DNA from: a bacterium Ga0077546 | GTDB taxonomy: Bacteria > Cyanobacteriota > Vampirovibrionia > Obscuribacterales > Obscuribacteraceae | Assembly: GCA_001464165.1 (NCBI GenBank) | Contig: LNEX01000424.1 | Location: forward strand, 1 to 5,476 | Reading direction: 5' to 3' | Length of the DNA: 5,476 nt | Part shown: piece after piece, positions 4,787 through 5,476 of the stretch | Layout: each line of letters starts with the position of its first letter | Position numbering within the stretch: the first letter of the stretch is position 1 | Notes under the pieces: generated by a model | The model's input: the letters and a program-made list of their open reading frames with translations, nothing else | Told to the model about the DNA's origin: nothing | The model's database searches: none | Program-made: the position numbers and the translations under genes

Positions 4787-5476
4787 CGCCTGTGAGCGTG
4801 ACAAGGCCGAACACCTTTCTCTATATCTTGTTGGTTTGCCTTGTGCCGCTCACTGTGTGGCTTCATGCTGGGGTTGCATCTTCTTTGAAGAAGTTGCATG
4901 GTGGTGAGGAAATTGCCTTTATACCCTCTGCTCAAGCTGCGCGTTTGGTGGCACTAGGTTACGATCAATTGCTCGCTGATTTTTACTGGTTGGCATTTGT
5001 CTCTTACATTGGTGATGGTGTCGCTCGCTCTTATGATCAATCTATACTTGCCGACAAATATTTGGATCTAGTTTCGAGTCTTGACCCACACTTTACTCAG
5101 CCCTATTGGTACTGCGCTTTTACTATTGGCTCAGCACAGAAGAGACCTTTGCGTGCCAACGAAATTATTCAACGTGGTATCAGAGCTAATCCTAATAATT
5201 GGTATCTGCCATACATCGCTGGAATCAACATGTACTTGTTTGCTCACGATGAAGTGGCAGCAGCGAAGTACTACATGGTTGCTTCTAAGTTTCCTGATGC
5301 ACCGCCATGGCTGGCTCGCCAGGCTGTTATTCTGGCGGCTAAGATTCCTTCGACAATCAAAGAGATAAACACCTGGGATACTATTTATCGCTCTGAAAAG
5401 TCGGCGATGATTCAAGCAAAAGCTCGCGAAAAACTGGTGGCACTCTGGTCGCGTGTCTATTCAGCGAGCCCAAAGG
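4783..5476 (+). CDS. Membrane-anchored TPR-like protein, N-terminal part (3' truncated)
   Basis: An open frame of 231 codons that runs off the right edge. It has one N-terminal membrane segment (about residues 11-31, FLYILLVCLVPLTVWLHAGV). After it comes a conserved-looking block, LVALGYDQLLADFYWLAFVSYIGD (55-78), of the kind seen in TPR proteins that write this part as GYxxLxADLLWLxAxxYxG. Helical repeat units follow: about 88-118 (LDLVSSLDPHFTQPYWYCA), 124-153 (EIIQRGIRANPNNWYLPYIA) and 156-186 (AAAKYYMVASKFPDAPPWL). TPR solenoids bind partner proteins; here the repeats would lie outside the inner membrane. The GTG at 4783 overlaps the TGA of the pilin-like gene by four bases (GTGA), indicating translational coupling; in-frame GTGs at 4792 and 4798 are alternatives, and none has a strong ribosome site. 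Operon position suggests a role with the two pilin-family proteins, but this is inference. Exact function and C-terminus are unknown. Confidence 0.82.
   Translation, partial: MTPVSVTRPNTFLYILLVCLVPLTVWLHAGVASSLKKLHGGEEIAFIPSAQAARLVALGYDQLLADFYWLAFVSYIGDGVARSYDQSILADKYLDLVSSLDPHFTQPYWYCAFTIGSAQKRPLRANEIIQRGIRANPNNWYLPYIAGINMYLFAHDEVAAAKYYMVASKFPDAPPWLARQAVILAAKIPSTIKEINTWDTIYRSEKSAMIQAKAREKLVALWSRVYSASPK

Overview
This is a 5.5 kb piece of bacterial chromosome that looks like a cell-surface and motility neighbourhood. There are no rRNA or tRNA genes, transposases, CRISPR repeats or phage genes. It encodes an LCP (LytR-CpsA-Psr) wall-polymer ligase, usual in Gram-positives and in the Cyanobacteria lineage. 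It also encodes a GT9 (heptosyltransferase-type) glycosyltransferase, usual in bacteria with an outer membrane, and a type IV pilin without cysteines. That mix fits a two-membrane bacterium that keeps LCP enzymes. My best guess is the non-photosynthetic cyanobacterial sister group (Melainabacteria/Vampirovibrionia, Obscuribacter-like), but this is inference from gene content and pilin flavour, not proven by the sequence.

Left third (1-2848). The C-terminal part of an HD-GYP cyclic-di-GMP phosphodiesterase-type protein enters from the left edge. It runs head-on into a complete GT9 glycosyltransferase gene on the minus strand, and the two 3' ends overlap by 110 bp of coding sequence. A 107 bp divergent spacer with a perfect TATAAT separates the GT9 gene from a complete LCP gene with a C-terminal LytR_C domain. 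GT9 and LCP could act in making an envelope glycan and attaching it to the wall.

Middle (2849-3656). This stretch is sparse and structured: an AT-rich hairpin after the LCP gene, a possible 29-residue basic micro-ORF laid over about five degenerate 12-15 bp repeats, an unrecognised 82-residue protein, a hairpin built from two CTAATTAG palindromes, a convincing rho-independent terminator, and about 160 bp of G-rich leader before the pilin gene.

Right third (3657-5476). A tight three-gene plus-strand operon: a canonical type IV pilin, a full-length paralog whose prepilin-peptidase site has decayed (VWTPVE where the pilin has GFTLIE), and the first 231 residues of a membrane-anchored TPR-like protein that runs off the right edge. 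The pilin-like and TPR-like genes overlap by 4 nt. The intact pilin next to a probably uncleavable twin, followed by a TPR partner, is the most interesting feature of the window. GC content falls from roughly 60-65% in the first 120 bases to about 40% or less in sampled lines near the right end.
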